Assembly (NCBI GenBank): GCA_016713105.1
Contig: JADJPS010000017.1
Span: 772,290 to 836,289, forward strand
DNA length: 64,000 nucleotides
Direction: 5' to 3'
DNA from: Devosia sp.
GTDB taxonomy: Bacteria; Pseudomonadota; Alphaproteobacteria; Rhizobiales; Devosiaceae
Under the pieces are notes generated by a model. That model ran no database searches, was not told the DNA's origin, and saw only the letters and a list, made by a program, of their open reading frames with translations. This document shows, piece after piece, positions 1-10,530 of the stretch (position 1 is its first letter; the number at the start of each line of letters is the position of its first letter). The position numbers and the translations under genes are program-made.

Positions 1-3000
1 AACACCGAGGCCCCAGCCTTGGGCACCGCGCCGCCAGCGCCGGCAGCATCGAGACGGGCGCGAGGGTTTCGGCCGGGTTCATCCGCCCCGCCGCCACCGC
101 GCCGGCTTCCATCTCGACTTTACGCGCGACCGCGCTTTCAAGTCTTTCTGGATTGCGCCATTGAGCCGCGTCAGCCGGCGATAGGAGACGCTTTCCCCAT
201 TGGCGAAGCGTTCGGCGCGCATCTGGGTCTTGATCCGGCTTTGCAGGGCCGTCAGCTCCGAGAACGGCATCACATCCCGGTACTTGCCCAGGGTCTGGAA
301 TATCGCTGCTTCTTCCCCCTCAGGGGGCTTTGCCGAGGCCGGCAGATCATCGAGAAGCAGCTTTCCCTCTTTCCGGGCATTCGTGGCGCCGAGCGCCAGC
401 GTGCCGTCCGGATCGACTGCCTGCCAGAGCTTGCGCTCCTCGTCCTTGACCGCAGCGCGAGCCGCTTCGAGGCTGGACCGCAACTGTTCGCCGGCAACAT
501 CCGGGGCGGTACCTGTACCAAGCGCGGCCGCGTCCTGTTCCGCCTTGGTGCCGGCCGCTTCCACCGTTCGCCGCGTCTGCTCGTCGAGATCAGCCAGGCG
601 CTTGCGCAGCGTCGTCACCACCGCGTCAGGCGTGCCCGCGCCCCGCAACCCCTCAAAGGCCGTAACTCGAGCCGCGTTCTGGTCGGCGCGGCGCTGCCCG
701 AACTGTTCTGGGTACTTTGTCGCCATTCCGCGTTCGAGCGCACCCAGGCCCATGTCGCCGGTTTGCTGGAATGTCGTGGGGTTCGAGCCCGGCACCAGCG
801 GAGCCGACCCATTGCCCAGCTCGTCGAGGACTGCGCCGGGGCTGGTGGCGCCGTCGTAAAGCGTCCGCCCCGCCATCTGCTCACGCCCGGCCTGGGTAAG
901 GGGAGCGAAGCATGTTGCCCGTTGCCTTCCCCGCACTAACCGCAAGGCCCGGCAGTTCACCGAGCCCGGCACCAGCCAGAGCGCCGGCAAGGCCGCCTGC
1001 AACGCCTGCCATAGGCTTCCAGGGTTCGGGCGCCGCTTCCATAGCCGCCACCGATCCACCGCCCGCCATGCCGCCAGCAACGGCGTTGCGCGCCATGCCG
1101 CCGACCGAGGAGCCGCTGCCGAGGGAGCGGGGTGAGGGTTTCCATAACCCGAGGCGCAACCGCCCCGCAGCGCGAGGCCGTCGAAAGCAGCATTTCGGGG
1201 CGAGGGTGGCGCCGATGCCCTCACCGGCGCCGGCCGCAATACGCTCAGCCAGCGTTACCGGCTTGATGGTGCGCGGGTCCCGCATCCCGACCGCTTGCAT
1301 GGCCGACGCAATCGAATTGGAGTCACCGACCGCGCTTTCGATCATGTTGGTGGTCAGGTCTTCTTGACCCGACAGTGCATTGGCGCCGGCAATGCCCCAG
1401 TTGATGACGTTGCGCGACCTATCGACGAGCCCGCCCGTCACATCGAGCAGGAAGCGATTGACCCCGCCTGCAACGTTCATCGGCACGCCGAACTCAGTTC
1501 CGGGCGCCATCTCGACATTGCCCGAGACTTCGCCCGTGCTGCCCCGAGGCTCTACCGTTCCTGAGAGATTGGCCGGGGCAAGGCCTACCTTGGCATCGAA
1601 CTCCCCGCGCGGGATCGACGCATAGAACTTCCGATAGAGCGCATCTGCCAGCGTCCGATCATCGACATTGGCATAGTCGGGATGTTCCGCCTTGAACTTG
1701 GCGAGGAACGGCGACCCGCCGCCGCCAGGTGCAGCAACAGGACCGGCCGGAGCCGCACCCATCGCCCACCCACCGGGTCGGGCATCGCGCGCCATCGGAA
1801 CCGGGGCAATCGCCATTACTGCCCCCGAACAGGTTGAGGGGATCAGCACTGCCAGAGCCGCCGCCCGGCAGGCTGGTAGTGGGTTGATAGGTGCCGTTGG
1901 CGACGGCCTGCAACTTCCGGTAGCCTTCCGTGACCGCCATCTCAAAGTCATCGAGTGCGGCGAGGAATGTCGGCAGGTCGCCCTGACTGGCGGCATCACT
2001 GAGGCGGGAGAACGCTGCTTCCGCGCGCCGACCATCAAAATCGGTAATCTGGCCGCCGCCCTTGAGCATCTGCCGGGCCTGCATGAACGCCTGACCCGAA
2101 GCCTGGTTGAGGTTCACCTCGAAATTCGCCATCGGCGTGCCCTTGGTGGAGCCAAAATAGCGGTTGAAGCCGTTGAACATCTCCGCCTGCCCCTGCTTGT
2201 CGTTTCGCAGGGTATCGACAGCGTCGAGGGTGATTTGCACGGTCTGTTCGGCACCGGGCAGTGCCGCCCGAGCGTTGGCCATCGTCTTGCCGTCAATCGT
2301 GCCGCCAGCACGCGCGCCGGCCAAGGCGTCAGGGGCGTACTTGATCCCGTCAGGCATCGCGGCAATTGAAAGACCGCCCCGAGGATCGGCGCGCATCGGA
2401 ACCAGTGACCCGGTAGACTCGTCGAGGCCGGGGATGATGGCTTGCCCGAAATCGCCGCCCGTCCCCGTTTCCATCTCGTATGCGTCTTTGAAGTCTATGG
2501 CCCCGTTGACGACGAGCTGCTGCAGCGTCGGGTCCTGAGAAATTGGGCATTCGCCTTGTTCCGCGAGTCCAGTTCGGACTTTGCGCGCGCATCGGACTGG
2601 CGTTTGAAAGCTTCGTTCCACCCCTCTTTCGGGTTCATCGCGCCATTCGAGACCGCATCGGCAATGTCTTTGTAGGCATCACCCAGCTGCAGGATGTTGC
2701 GGGCCGTCGAGTCCTTGGTTGCGTAGTCAGTCTGGAACTGAGAGGCCAGCACCGCCTGCTGTTGCCGCCAGGGTTCCATCTGGCCGTTGCGCTCAATGCC
2801 CTTGGCGAGTCCGTCCTGAAAGCTCTGCCCTGACAAAAGGCCATAGCCGACATCCTGCATGAGCGGTCGGAGCGACTGATAAATCGGGTTGTCACCCCAG
2901 CCGAGCAGTTGCCCGAGGGGGCCGGGCTTTGGTGCGTAGGGGTTGGCAGCCGCGCCCGTCATGCTGTAGCCGCCCGGCCGCGCGTATCGGGGAAGCGGAG

Positions 3001-3034
3001 AGGGCGGCAGGGACCACGGCGGGATGGTCGCCAT
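1..3034 (-). CDS. very large phage virion/ejection-type protein (partial, frameshifted)
   Basis: About 1,000 residues are visible and the gene continues past the left edge. It starts at ATG 3034, directly after the stop of the upstream small gene. The reading frame changes near 2530, 1830, 1200 and 900, but long alanine/glycine-rich and helical stretches continue on either side. A segment around 1590-1680 reads ADALYRKFYASIPRGEFD, which resembles a short motif (L-ADAL-x-K-Y-SDMPR-x-EF) that I associate with internal or ejection proteins of podophages. The C-terminal visible half is helical and charged (EQTRRTVEAAGTKAEQDAA). No enzymatic domain is recognised. The likely role is an internal virion or DNA-ejection protein; this rests on motif, size and phage context only. 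Confidence 0.55.
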
Positions 3035-3200
3035 CTAGATCACCGCGAGCAGGTTGTTGAGCGCCCCTGCGGACGAGCGCCGCCGAGCTGACTTGCTCTT
3101 GGTCGGCGAGTTGAAAGAGCCGTTCTTTCTGCGAGGTCGAGAGCGTCACGTACAGTCGCTCATCGAGCCGGCTACGGGTGCGGAACTTGCTGCTAGCCAT
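3035..3200 (-). CDS. small ribbon-helix-helix protein
   Basis: A 54-residue protein, reconstructed. The N-terminal part reads RSRLDERLYVTLSTSQKERL and then LADQEQVSSAALVRRAL, a typical beta-strand plus two-helix ribbon-helix-helix (CopG/Arc-like) pattern, so DNA binding is likely. The raw frame runs on past the natural end. Removing one G from the run near 3080 gives a C-terminus ALNNLLAVI followed by TAG at 3037-3035, one base before the ATG of the large virion gene at 3034. That tidy junction supports the repair. It probably regulates the phage genes around it. A 172-base gap upstream (3201-3372) would carry its promoter. Confidence 0.6.
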
Positions 3201-3372
3201 GGGAGTCTCCCATTCAGAATGTCAGCGCCAATCTACCGTAGAAATGGCGCGAAAGCTAGGTCGCTAGGCCAAATTTCACTTTAATATCAATGTGTTCCAG
3301 ACTGTGCCACAGCGTCCCACTGCGTTCCGGTCACACCGTCTCGCCAAGTTGGCGACCTAAAAGTCCGCCCGG
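3201..3372. promoter_or_regulatory. intergenic gap with 8-bp inverted repeat
   Basis: This gap separates the replication organiser (ends 3373) from the ribbon-helix-helix gene (starts 3200). It is AT-richer than its surroundings around 3270-3290. It holds an exact 8-base inverted repeat, TAGGTCGC at 3257-3264 and GCGACCTA at 3352-3359. A regulator binding site or late-gene promoter region would fit, but no clear -35/-10 pair was identified. Confidence 0.3.
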
Positions 3373-4252
3373 TCACGCCGCCGCGCCCGCTATGCCCACA
3401 AGGAACTCACGCGGCACGCGACAATTCGGCGAGCCGGGCTCGGGGCCCAGCGCCATCGGGTTCCACTGTCGGTTGGCACGGTAGGCAGCAACCCACTTGG
3501 CCCAGTCCGGGCCATCGGTCGCCGTTGGGCCGGTGTCGGCTTCCCAACCGCGCTTGTTGATCCAACTGGCGAGACGAGGGCGGAACTTCTCTTCCGAGGC
3601 CCCGGCAGCGATCAGCCGGCCGCACGCCTCAATGTTGGACTTGCATCTGTCCTGGTCGGCAACCGAGAGCTTGGCATAGGCGAGGAAGGCAGGGAGGGGT
3701 TCATGGCCTTTCCGCTTCCACCGCATGGCCCAGACATTGGCCAGGAAGTCGGCATAGACGGGATCGGCCTCGTCGCCATACCCCTTGTCGGATTTGCGAC
3801 CTTCGATGCCCCTTTAGGGGTTGGGGTTATCTTGAATGTCTTGAATGTCTTTCGTTTGTCCCGGTGCTGTCCCGCTCGTGTCCCGGTCGGCGTCCGCGAG
3901 TGTCCCGGTCAGGTAGGCTCACCCTCTGAAATTCATCGTATTTACAGACGGTTACGATGAGGAAGCCTGTCCCGCTTTCTGTCCCGATCATCGTCTCGGT
4001 TTTCAATCGGGTCAAAAACCGGTCTACCGACGACTTCGACCACCCCCAGGCGTCCGCCATGAAACGCAGCGAGTGGGCCAGCTGGCCGCGCCGCAGATCA
4101 ATCAATTGGCCGCCGCGATCCACCCGGCGCGGTTTCCATGCCGCCTCAGAAATCAGCCAAAGCCATGCCTCCCGCCGGCTGTACGGCTCGCCACTCGCCA
4201 AAAGCGGGTGAGGTCGAACACGCCCGGTCAACAGCAAAGACGCCAAGCTCAC
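3373..4252 (-). CDS. phage replication organiser / helix-turn-helix protein (frameshifted)
   Basis: The N-terminal part (4252 to about 3830, about 140 residues) contains YSRREAWLWLISEAAW, then GGQLIDLRRGQLAHSLRFMA and WGWSKSSVDRFLTRLK. This is a winged helix-turn-helix of the kind found in phage replication O/DnaT-like proteins of Rhizobiales phages. The C-terminal part (from about 3820 to 3373) continues in another frame with DEADPVYADFLANVW and KFRPRLASWINKRGWE. A single-base loss near 3800-3830, in the run around AACCCCTAAAGGGG, joins the two. It lies 20 bases downstream of the DnaB-like gene in the same direction. Its likely role is origin recognition and helicase loading; this comes from position and fold, not from a specific motif. 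Confidence 0.6.
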
Positions 4253-4271
4253 TCAGCGGGCGAGGTCCCTG

Positions 4272-5630
4272 TCACGAATTGCGGAATGGGCGATGGAACA
4301 CCACAGCGGCACATCGCGCCTTGCCGTTGCGGTTCTTGCGGATCAGGGCATCTAGGCGATGGGTCGCGTTGTGCAGCTTGTCCGGGTCGCAGGCGGATCG
4401 TTCTGCAGGTAGTAGGCTTCCCGGTAGAGGAACAGGACGACATCAGCATCCTGTTCGATATCGCCGGACCAGCGCAGATCAGCGAGCGATGGGCGCTTGT
4501 CGTCGCGCTTTTCCACTTCCCGGCTCAACTGGCAGAGCATGACGACGCAGCTTTTAGCTCTTTTCGCCAGCACCTTGCCAGCGCGGGAGACTTGCCCGGT
4601 CTCCGCTACCTTGTTGCCGGAGTAGCGCCCATCGGGCTCCACAAGGCCCATATGGTCGATTGCGACCACCGCCAGGGGGCTGCCGGCCGTCTGATAGCGC
4701 GCCTTGAGCGAGCGAGCCCGTGCGGCGATTTCCGGCATAGTCAGCCGGGCGCTGGCGTCAACATGCAGCGGGAGTTTCCGCAGACGCTCCCGCGCCGTCA
4801 TGATCTGGTCGCCTTCAGGGTCACTCCACTGCCCCCGCAAGATGGAGCCGAAGAATGGACTTGAGGCCGAGGCCACCGCATCAGAGACGCACCTAGCCGA
4901 TACTTCATCGCGCGACATTTCGAGCGAGAACAGGCCGACTCCGAAACCCGCTTCCGCCGTCTGACGCAGCGAGGAACAGGCATATGCAGACTTGCCCATG
5001 CCGGGCCGTCCGGCGATCACATAGAGCTGTTCGGGCATATAGCCGCTCAGTTCAACGTCAAGGCTTCTAAGCCCCGTTGTCGGGCCCGTGCCGCCACCCC
5101 GGTTGCGATCCGTTCAAGTAGGGCGTTGGTGCATTCGGAGATTGAGGCCGCCGCGCGTTCGCCCTTGGCCTGGGTGACTTCATCGAAGGCCGCGAGCGAT
5201 GCCGCCACCGCCTCATGGGGATCAGCATCAATGGCCACCGCATCGGCCGCTAGCTGTTCGGCCTCGCGTGCCACGATCCGCCGCGCCCAGCGGTTTTCGA
5301 GCGTAGAGAGCGGGCCACTCAGCATCGAAAGCGGCATTGCCATGCTGACTACCCGTGCGAGGAATTGCGCCCGCGTGAGCCCGTCCCGTTCCACCGCAGG
5401 CGACACAGCGGCAATCAGGGTGGCGGCACTGACCCTATGGCCTTCACGGTGGAGCCTCAGGGCAGCTTCTGCGAACGCACGGCAGCCCGGATCACCGAAC
5501 CAGTCCGGATTGAGCGTTGACCCGATGGCTGCCAAGGCGTCCGGATAGCTGATGATCGTGCCTAGCACGGTCGCCTCTACTTCCGGCTCTACCAACTCGA
5601 CATGGGGGCGGAGATTGGCAGGGCGTTCAT
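4272..5630 (-). CDS. dnaB-like: replicative DNA helicase, DnaB-like
   Basis: Reconstructed length is about 450 residues, typical of phage DnaB. The N-terminal helical domain is recognisable (VEPEVEATVLGTIISYPDAL, then NPDWFGDPGCRAFAEAAL). The RecA-like domain has Walker A GRPGMGKSAY near 4990 and Walker B VVAIDHMGL near 4660, then LRWSGDIEQDADVVLFLYR. The C-terminus NRNGKARCAAVVFHRPFRNS ends with TGA at 4274-4272. Frame breaks lie near 5605 (one C missing just after the start), 5090 and 4400. With these repaired, translation starts at ATG 5630 (MNALPISAP) rather than at the internal TTG 5595. It would unwind the phage origin together with the organiser encoded downstream. Confidence 0.85.
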
Positions 5631-5670
5631 TCTGCCACCCCCCTCGACGCCGCGCGCTGCCAGCATATCG

Positions 5671-5829
5671 TCAGGACCGCGTGAAGCCCGCGACGGTCGA
5701 TCCTGCCTTTGCGGCATGGTCGATTGCGAGCCGGAACGCCGCCGACACAACCTCGTCGGGCGGCATATGCAACGTGTCGCAGATGGCGAGCGCTTTTGAG
5801 CGAAAGACGGCGTGGCTTGCGCGGTTCAT
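5671..5829 (-). CDS. small phage protein (52 aa)
   Basis: An intact short frame starts at ATG 5829, with GGGAGG four bases upstream, and ends at 5671. The protein begins MNRASHAVFRSKALAICD and ends with a helical AFRLAIDHAAKAGST. It sits between the HNH-like gene and the helicase gene in the same direction. The family is not recognised. The good ribosome binding site and the fit within the operon are the main support. Confidence 0.5.
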   Translation of the reverse strand: MNRASHAVFRSKALAICDTLHMPPDEVVSAAFRLAIDHAAKAGSTVAGFTRS

Positions 5830-5849
5830 ACTGCCTCCCTCCCCAGCAT

Positions 5850-6166
5850 TCACCTTTCCGGACGTCGGCGTCCCTGAGCGCCTTCCTCAACTCCGCATGG
5901 AGCGCGCGATGGTGTTTGCGGCAGAGCCACGTCACCGAGAGGGGTTTGCCATAGTCGGTGTGATGCGCCTCGCACCTCAAGCTCTGGCACACCTCGCATT
6001 TGCCGCGCTTCAAGGTGCCGTTGAGAAGTGCCTTGCGTACTGCTTCTTGCGCCTGCAGTTTCTCGCGGTTGTTGGAGTTCCAGCGCGTCTGGGGGCTAGG
6101 AGGCAGCCCTTCAGGGCGACGACTCCAAGTCTTGCCAACGAAAATCCCGGTACTGCGGCTAGCCAT
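5850..6166 (-). CDS. HNH/zinc-finger-like phage protein
   Basis: Starts at ATG 6166 after a GGGAGGGCGG purine run. Residues about 55-95 read GKCEVCQSLRCEAHHTDY followed by WLCRKHHRALH. The CxxC, the HH and the CxxxHH spacing are those of the short zinc-binding HNH-like proteins common in phage early regions. The frame stays open to 5627, but composition becomes arginine-rich after RKALRDADV, so I place a frame change near 5860. The alternative frame ends with TGA at 5852-5850, just before the next gene. It could be a nicking endonuclease or only a zinc-ribbon DNA-binding protein; no active-site test is possible from sequence. Confidence 0.6.
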
Positions 6167-6308
6167 CAGCCGCCCTCCCAGTGCCGATGCCAGCCAACTC
6201 GGCTAGCGCATTGCAGAGGGAGACAGAGCGGCGGAGCCGCCGATACACCACCCGGCCACCCGGCGACAAGTCGCCTTCAGGCTGGGCAATATCAGTACTT
6301 CGAGACAT
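6159..6308 (-). CDS. small ORF, 49 aa, overlapping the HNH gene start
   Basis: An open frame from ATG 6308 to TAG 6161-6159. Its stop overlaps the ATG (6166) of the HNH gene by a few bases, as is usual inside phage operons. The product begins MSRSTDIAQPEGDLSPGG and then has a basic helix VVYRRLRRSVSLCNALAELA. There is no recognisable family. The ribosome binding site is weak. It fills what would otherwise be a 260-base gap. Confidence 0.4.
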   Translation of the reverse strand: MSRSTDIAQPEGDLSPGGRVVYRRLRRSVSLCNALAELAGIGTGRAADG

Positions 6309-6426
6309 CGCGACCACTATGGGCGTTGCGGCACTAGCCGATTTGGTGAGAAGGACATTGCAAATCTACTTCTCTGTTTCGGAGCGCCGTCCTGCCAGGG
6401 GCGGCGTTTTCCTTGGGAGGGTGGCT

Positions 6427-6620
6427 TTAGGCGACCGACTTGGGTTCGAGAGCCGGAAGGCTATCGAGCAAGCTTGCGCCGCTGCCGATGTGATGATGGT
6501 GCGCGATCCGCGCTTTCTGGCCTCAAGACGACCAGAATTGATTTCCCGATAGGCCGTCGACCGGCTCACGCCGAAGCGCTTCAGGAAGTCGGGCAGTGTG
6601 TAGGCAATGGGCTCAGTCAT
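6427..6620 (-). CDS. AlpA/MerR-like helix-turn-helix DNA-binding protein
   Basis: A 64-residue protein, MTEPIAYTLPDFLKRFGVSR then STAYREINSGRLEARKRG, the standard AlpA/excisionase-type helix-turn-helix plus wing. The raw frame runs on to 6366. Restoring one G at about 6470 (GCTTGCTCG to GCTTGGCTCG) gives the expected ending AWLDSLPALEPKSVA and a TAA at 6429-6427. Such proteins regulate integrase genes or act as excisionases, and it lies two genes downstream of the integrase. The exact target is inferred. Confidence 0.75.
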
Positions 6621-6745
6621 TGGCGTGTCCTGTGTTGCCTGGGGCTACACGGGGACACTGCCCTCATTTGTCACTTCGGTGTTTGGGCAAGGTGGGCGGC
6701 AAAACGGGCAATAGCGCCTGCCCCGTATTGCCCAATTCGCACGCC

Positions 6746-7668
6746 TCACTCCCCGTGGATTTCGCCCCAGAGGCGGGCCCATTCGCGCCTGTCTGCTAAC
6801 CCAATCGCCCTGTCCACCGATAGAACCTCGTCGTCGAGGTCCTTGTTGCGCTTGCTTAATTCCCATTGAGGGGGGTTTGCCGTTCGGGAACAGCTTTCGG
6901 ATTGCATCGCATCGGATGCGCTTTTTGTACTGCGCGGACGACTCTGCCGCGTGTGCTGAATTGGTGACCTGCTGGACGGGATCAAACGAGATAGGCTGCC
7001 CCTCCGAGGCAACGTCGGCCGCTGGAAACGCCGTCAAAAGCGTGGCGCGATCAACGGCTAAGGAAGCATAGACCGGATTGCCGTTGCCGAAATGGAGCAT
7101 ATCCTCGCCCGGCGCGTGAGGCAGCACCCCGTCCTTTGCCGGCATCCCGGCCAATACGAGGGCGCTCCAATTCTGTCTGGGAATCTGACTTACGTCAGCC
7201 TCGTCACCTTTGCGCAATCCCTTCCCCATGCGGTCACCGCCCCATTGGACAGGGACAGTCGCAATAGCGTCCACGAGACTGAAAAAGGATCGGCCCGGCA
7301 AGTCCGCAAACATCATCTCCCCGGGGCGACCGAGGGGTAGGCTATGCACCCATTGCCGCGACCGACGTTCTGCCCGAAGGGGCCGAACAGACCCACCCGG
7401 TTCCATTGGTACCGAGGGTGAGAAAGGCGTCCCAGCTGTTTCGCACGGCAGTTGGGGAGCGAGCCAGGACCCACACGACCGCCATTAGCAGTGTCCACCG
7501 CTCCTGTGTCATGGGATCAAATAGCTCGGGGGTGCGGGAAGGCAGCAAGGTCACCAGACCGAGTTCGAGTGCTTTCGCTTCCGCTTCCTGGACGGTCATT
7601 CGGCCGTGCTCGACGGCCGAAATCAACTCCTCACGTTCGTTAAGTGGACCGAGCAAGCTCTTATCCAT
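6746..7668 (-). CDS. conserved phage protein of unknown function (frameshifted)
   Basis: Starts at ATG 7668 (MDKSLLGPLNEREELISAVE) with GGAG about eight bases upstream. The N-terminal part includes RTPELFDPMTQERWTLLMAV and VRNSWDAF, a pattern I associate with an uncharacterised protein carried by Rhizobiales prophages. The frame changes near 7400. The middle contains RAERRSRQWVHSLPLGRP and a long acidic stretch. A further change near 6860 leads to the ending LDDEVLSVDRAIGLADRREW and a stop at 6748-6746. No catalytic motif is seen. It lies in the early operon between the integrase and the AlpA-like gene. Confidence 0.5.
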
Positions 7669-7762
7669 CGCTACACTCCGCGACTCCACCTTGGGGTGCA
7701 TGGGGAAGCCGGGAGGTGTGCCCCGGCTTGTCGGATGGCCGTCCTATCCCCATGCGTCTCGA

Positions 7763-9036
7763 CTATGCCGCAGCAGGCTTCCGCCGCATCGGCAACACGT
7801 TTGATTTCGTTTTGGGCAGGCAGTACCCAGCCCATGCTTCCATGAGTTTCCGCCGCTTGGCGAGAGCATCGCCGCGCCGATATGCTTGGACAGTCGCGTC
7901 ACCGACAATGTGTGCGAGCGCCTGTTCGGCAATGGCGCCGTCGAAGCTGGTTTCTTCCCCCACCCAATCCCGGAAGCTGGACCGGAAGCCGTGCACCGTG
8001 AAGTCTGAGGCGCCGGCGGTTGAGAGCGCCTTGGCCATCGTGGCGTTCGAAATGTGCGTTTTGCGCGCCGTGCCGGGGAAAACGTACTTGCGGTCTTTGG
8101 TCTCGTTCAGCGCCGTGAGTATCGCCATGCCCGCGTAACGAGCGGTACGCGATGCTCCCTACCGGCCTTCATCCATTTCGCAGGATGGTCCAGACCTTGG
8201 CGTCGAGGTCGATTTCCTTCCACTCCCGCCATCATCACTCCCCGACCGCGAAGCATTGAGGATCAGGTATTCGAGGGCTAGCGCGCCGACCCTTTTTTGC
8301 TTCTGTGCAACTTGGTGACCAGGGCAGGCACATCCGCATAGGGCATTGCCGCGTGGTGACCCCGCGTCAGTCGTTGGCGCTTGGGAAGGAGGGCATCTAG
8401 GTGTCCGCGCCACCGCGCCGGGTTCTCCCCCGAGCGGAGCCCCTTGGCCTTGGCGGCATCCAGCACCCGCTCAATCCGGCCGCGGACACGCGAGGCGGTT
8501 TCGGCCTTCGTCTGCCAGATGGGCGTCAGCACCCCGAGGACCGCTACAGTGTCGATGGCGTCAAGCGGCATGTGGCGGAGTGGCAGGCAGTAACCGGACT
8601 CCACCCACTCTCCCGCCTTGTCGCGTTCGACCGAGAGCGTCATGCGCCATTGGTCAATGTGCTTGGGATTGCGGAAGCCGGACGCCAGAGCATCGACAAG
8701 TGACGCGGCGAACGTCCCGAACGTCTCGACCTTTTCGAGCGCTGCAGCGTCGGTGACCTTTCGAGCCGCGATGGGATCGACGCCCCGCGCGACCAGCTTG
8801 CGCGCCTCAGTAGCCGCCTCCCGCGCATCCGCCAGGGAGAGCACCGACAGGCGCCCGAGGCTCAATTCGCGCCGGGGCTGGGACCTGCCGGCCGCTTTGA
8901 GCTGAAATATGTAGACCCAGCGCTTGGCGCCCTTGGGCGAAACGTTGAGATACAGCCCGTCCCCATCGGCATAAAGCCCAGGCGTTGCAACGGTATCCAC
9001 GAACCGGGCCGAAAGTCGCTTGGTCTGCGCTGCCAT
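7763..9036 (-). CDS. int: P4-type tyrosine recombinase (prophage integrase), frameshifted
   Basis: About 424 residues. The N-terminal arm-binding domain (DUF4102 type) starts at ATG 9036: KRLSARFVDTVATPGLYADG followed by GLYLNVSPKGAKRWVYIFQL. The catalytic part has the first arginine region LNASRSG near 8260, then HGFRSSFRDW (histidine and second arginine), the ALAHIVG box and a tyrosine in VQAYRRGD, all near 7990-7870. The frame changes between about 8280 and 8130 inside the catalytic domain. It reads outward from the early operon and marks the right end of the left-hand prophage. It should integrate the phage at an att site, but no tRNA target is visible beside it. Confidence 0.85.
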
Positions 9037-9610
9037 CGAATTGCCCCCAAAAGTCACCCTAAGGAATTGCGGGCATTGTACGGCACAGCGTGGCACAAGG
9101 GAACACAGTGGAGTGTGAAAGCCCCAGTTTTCCCGCCGTTACTGAAACAGCGCGAACCAGACAGGCACAGAGGTTAGTCGGACTTTCTCCGCCACTTTCT
9201 CTTTGCAAACTCATCAAAGTGCTGATGAGCGTCCAAATTCCTTTTGGTTTCAAAGGGGTTTGCCAATGCCATGCGACTTTGGGAGACTGGCGATTTGGCC
9301 AAAACTGGTCTCTGAACGCCCCGCGTCTCTTTCCATCCGCCCTTCATCGAAATCGAGACGGATTCAGAAAATGACGCACTTTCAGTATGTTGTTGACGGA
9401 ATCACGCTGCGCCGCAGTTGAAGCGGGGGGGTTCGTCTGCTTTGTGTGAACAGAGACACCCGAAGGCGGCGTGGTCGTGCGGGGTCAAGCGCGTTGCAGC
9501 GGGGGCCAATTGGGGACTCAAGGTCGCCGTAGGCGGAGAGCGGTCGTTCAGCCATCATGAGAACTCGATCACTCATGATGTACCGCCATTCGAGAACGTA
9601 ACATTGAAGT
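9037..9610. other. non-coding stretch between integrase and the unknown operon
   Basis: No convincing gene, tRNA or terminator is seen. Short open frames exist on both strands but lack family similarity and ribosome binding sites. Being just upstream of the integrase start, this is where a phage attachment site and the integrase promoter would be expected. I found no direct repeat that could be proposed as an att core from this window alone. Confidence 0.35.
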
Positions 9611-9907
9611 TTATCCAACAGCGTGCCGACATGCGAACTCAAGGATTTCTCTCGCGGCCCGTTCGCGGCAATCGGCTGGCCCGTCATCGACAAGACCCAT
9701 CCTGACCTCAGCTTCGCGCAGAACTTCACATACTGCATCGGTGCCGCCCCGGTTCACAGCCTTGCCCAATGCGCTGATCAGAAACCTGTCATATTCGTCG
9801 GCCATCGCTTCACCGTCTGCCCATGTCTTGGACAGACCGAGAGGGTCCCAGGAACCAAAGCCGATCTGCCGCAATTTCGGAAGCAGGTCGCGCATGTCGG
9901 GTTTCAT
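9611..9907 (-). CDS. hypothetical protein, 98 aa (last gene of unknown operon)
   Basis: An intact frame from ATG 9907. Its start overlaps the stop of the upstream gene (ATGA, 9904-9907), so the two are translationally coupled. The protein contains LLPKLRQIGFGSWDPLGLSK, then a helical region with EYDRFLISALGKAVNRGG and REAEVRMGL. It is acidic and soluble, without signal peptide or membrane segment. I do not recognise the family. It belongs to the run of intact minus-strand genes at 9.6-12.3 kb. Confidence 0.6.
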   Translation of the reverse strand: MKPDMRDLLPKLRQIGFGSWDPLGLSKTWADGEAMADEYDRFLISALGKAVNRGGTDAVCEVLREAEVRMGLVDDGPADCRERAAREILEFACRHAVG

Positions 9908-10473
9908 CGGCGGGGCGCCTTGATCCGGAAATCATGAATGACGCCGTCCTCCATGCGAGCCAGCACCTGATCGGCTTCGGACAGCGTCCCTGCGTTCCGC
10001 CGGGTTGCCATGTCCGGCTCCGCCCCGGGGGATTTGGTGTAGAAGTGATGCATTAGCCCAACCTCCTGCAGGCCCAGACCCTCCGCCAGCGCGGTCAACA
10101 GGTCGGCCCAGTAGGTGCCATCCTCGTTCGGCGGATTGCGCACAGGGCGGGCTGCAGCGCGATCCTTGTCAGCCTCGGTACGCGCAATCTTCGCCTCCGA
10201 CCAGCCCTTGCGGCGGTAGCGCGCGATATCAGCAGCACGCTCATCATCGGGGTTGTTGGCGCGCTGCACGGCACAGCCGAGGTAAGTGCCGCAATCGCAC
10301 GGCAAGCGGGTCAGCCAGTATTCTCGCTCATCCGGTGCAAGGCACGCGTGCAGACCGGGGGTGTCGACCCTCTCGGCCCTGCGGGTGTGGCTGCGCTTGT
10401 CCCACGTCGCAAGAATGGCATTCATGCGATCAAGGTCATCGGTCGCAGCGACCAAGGTGATGAAGGTGCACAT
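9904..10473 (-). CDS. hypothetical protein with CDCGT motif (189 aa)
   Basis: An intact frame from ATG 10473, 57 bases after the previous gene. The protein starts MCTFITLVAATDDLDRMNAI and contains LTRLPCDCGTYLGCA about 65 residues in. That N-terminal MCTFIT together with a CDCGT-LG motif is a combination I recall from unstudied proteobacterial proteins, but no function is known to me. The cysteine pair could bind metal. The middle is rich in basic helix (ADIARYRRKGWSEAKIARTE). Its stop overlaps the start of the next gene (ATGA). Confidence 0.6.
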   Translation of the reverse strand: MCTFITLVAATDDLDRMNAILATWDKRSHTRRAERVDTPGLHACLAPDEREYWLTRLPCDCGTYLGCAVQRANNPDDERAADIARYRRKGWSEAKIARTEADKDRAAARPVRNPPNEDGTYWADLLTALAEGLGLQEVGLMHHFYTKSPGAEPDMATRRNAGTLSEADQVLARMEDGVIHDFRIKAPRR

Positions 10474-10530
10474 CGCTTCACTCCGAACCAGGTCCGGTCA
10501 GGCTCAGCACGATATTCCGGTCCGACCTAT

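Noticed and set aside
19..939. Plus-strand frame at the left edge
   Set aside because: Antisense to the large virion protein, which has sensible helical composition; the plus-strand product is Arg/Leu/Pro-rich without similarity.
9382..9738. Minus-strand 118-codon frame overlapping the 98-aa gene
   Set aside because: It overlaps a better frame with coupled start (9907-9611) and has low-quality composition at its end.
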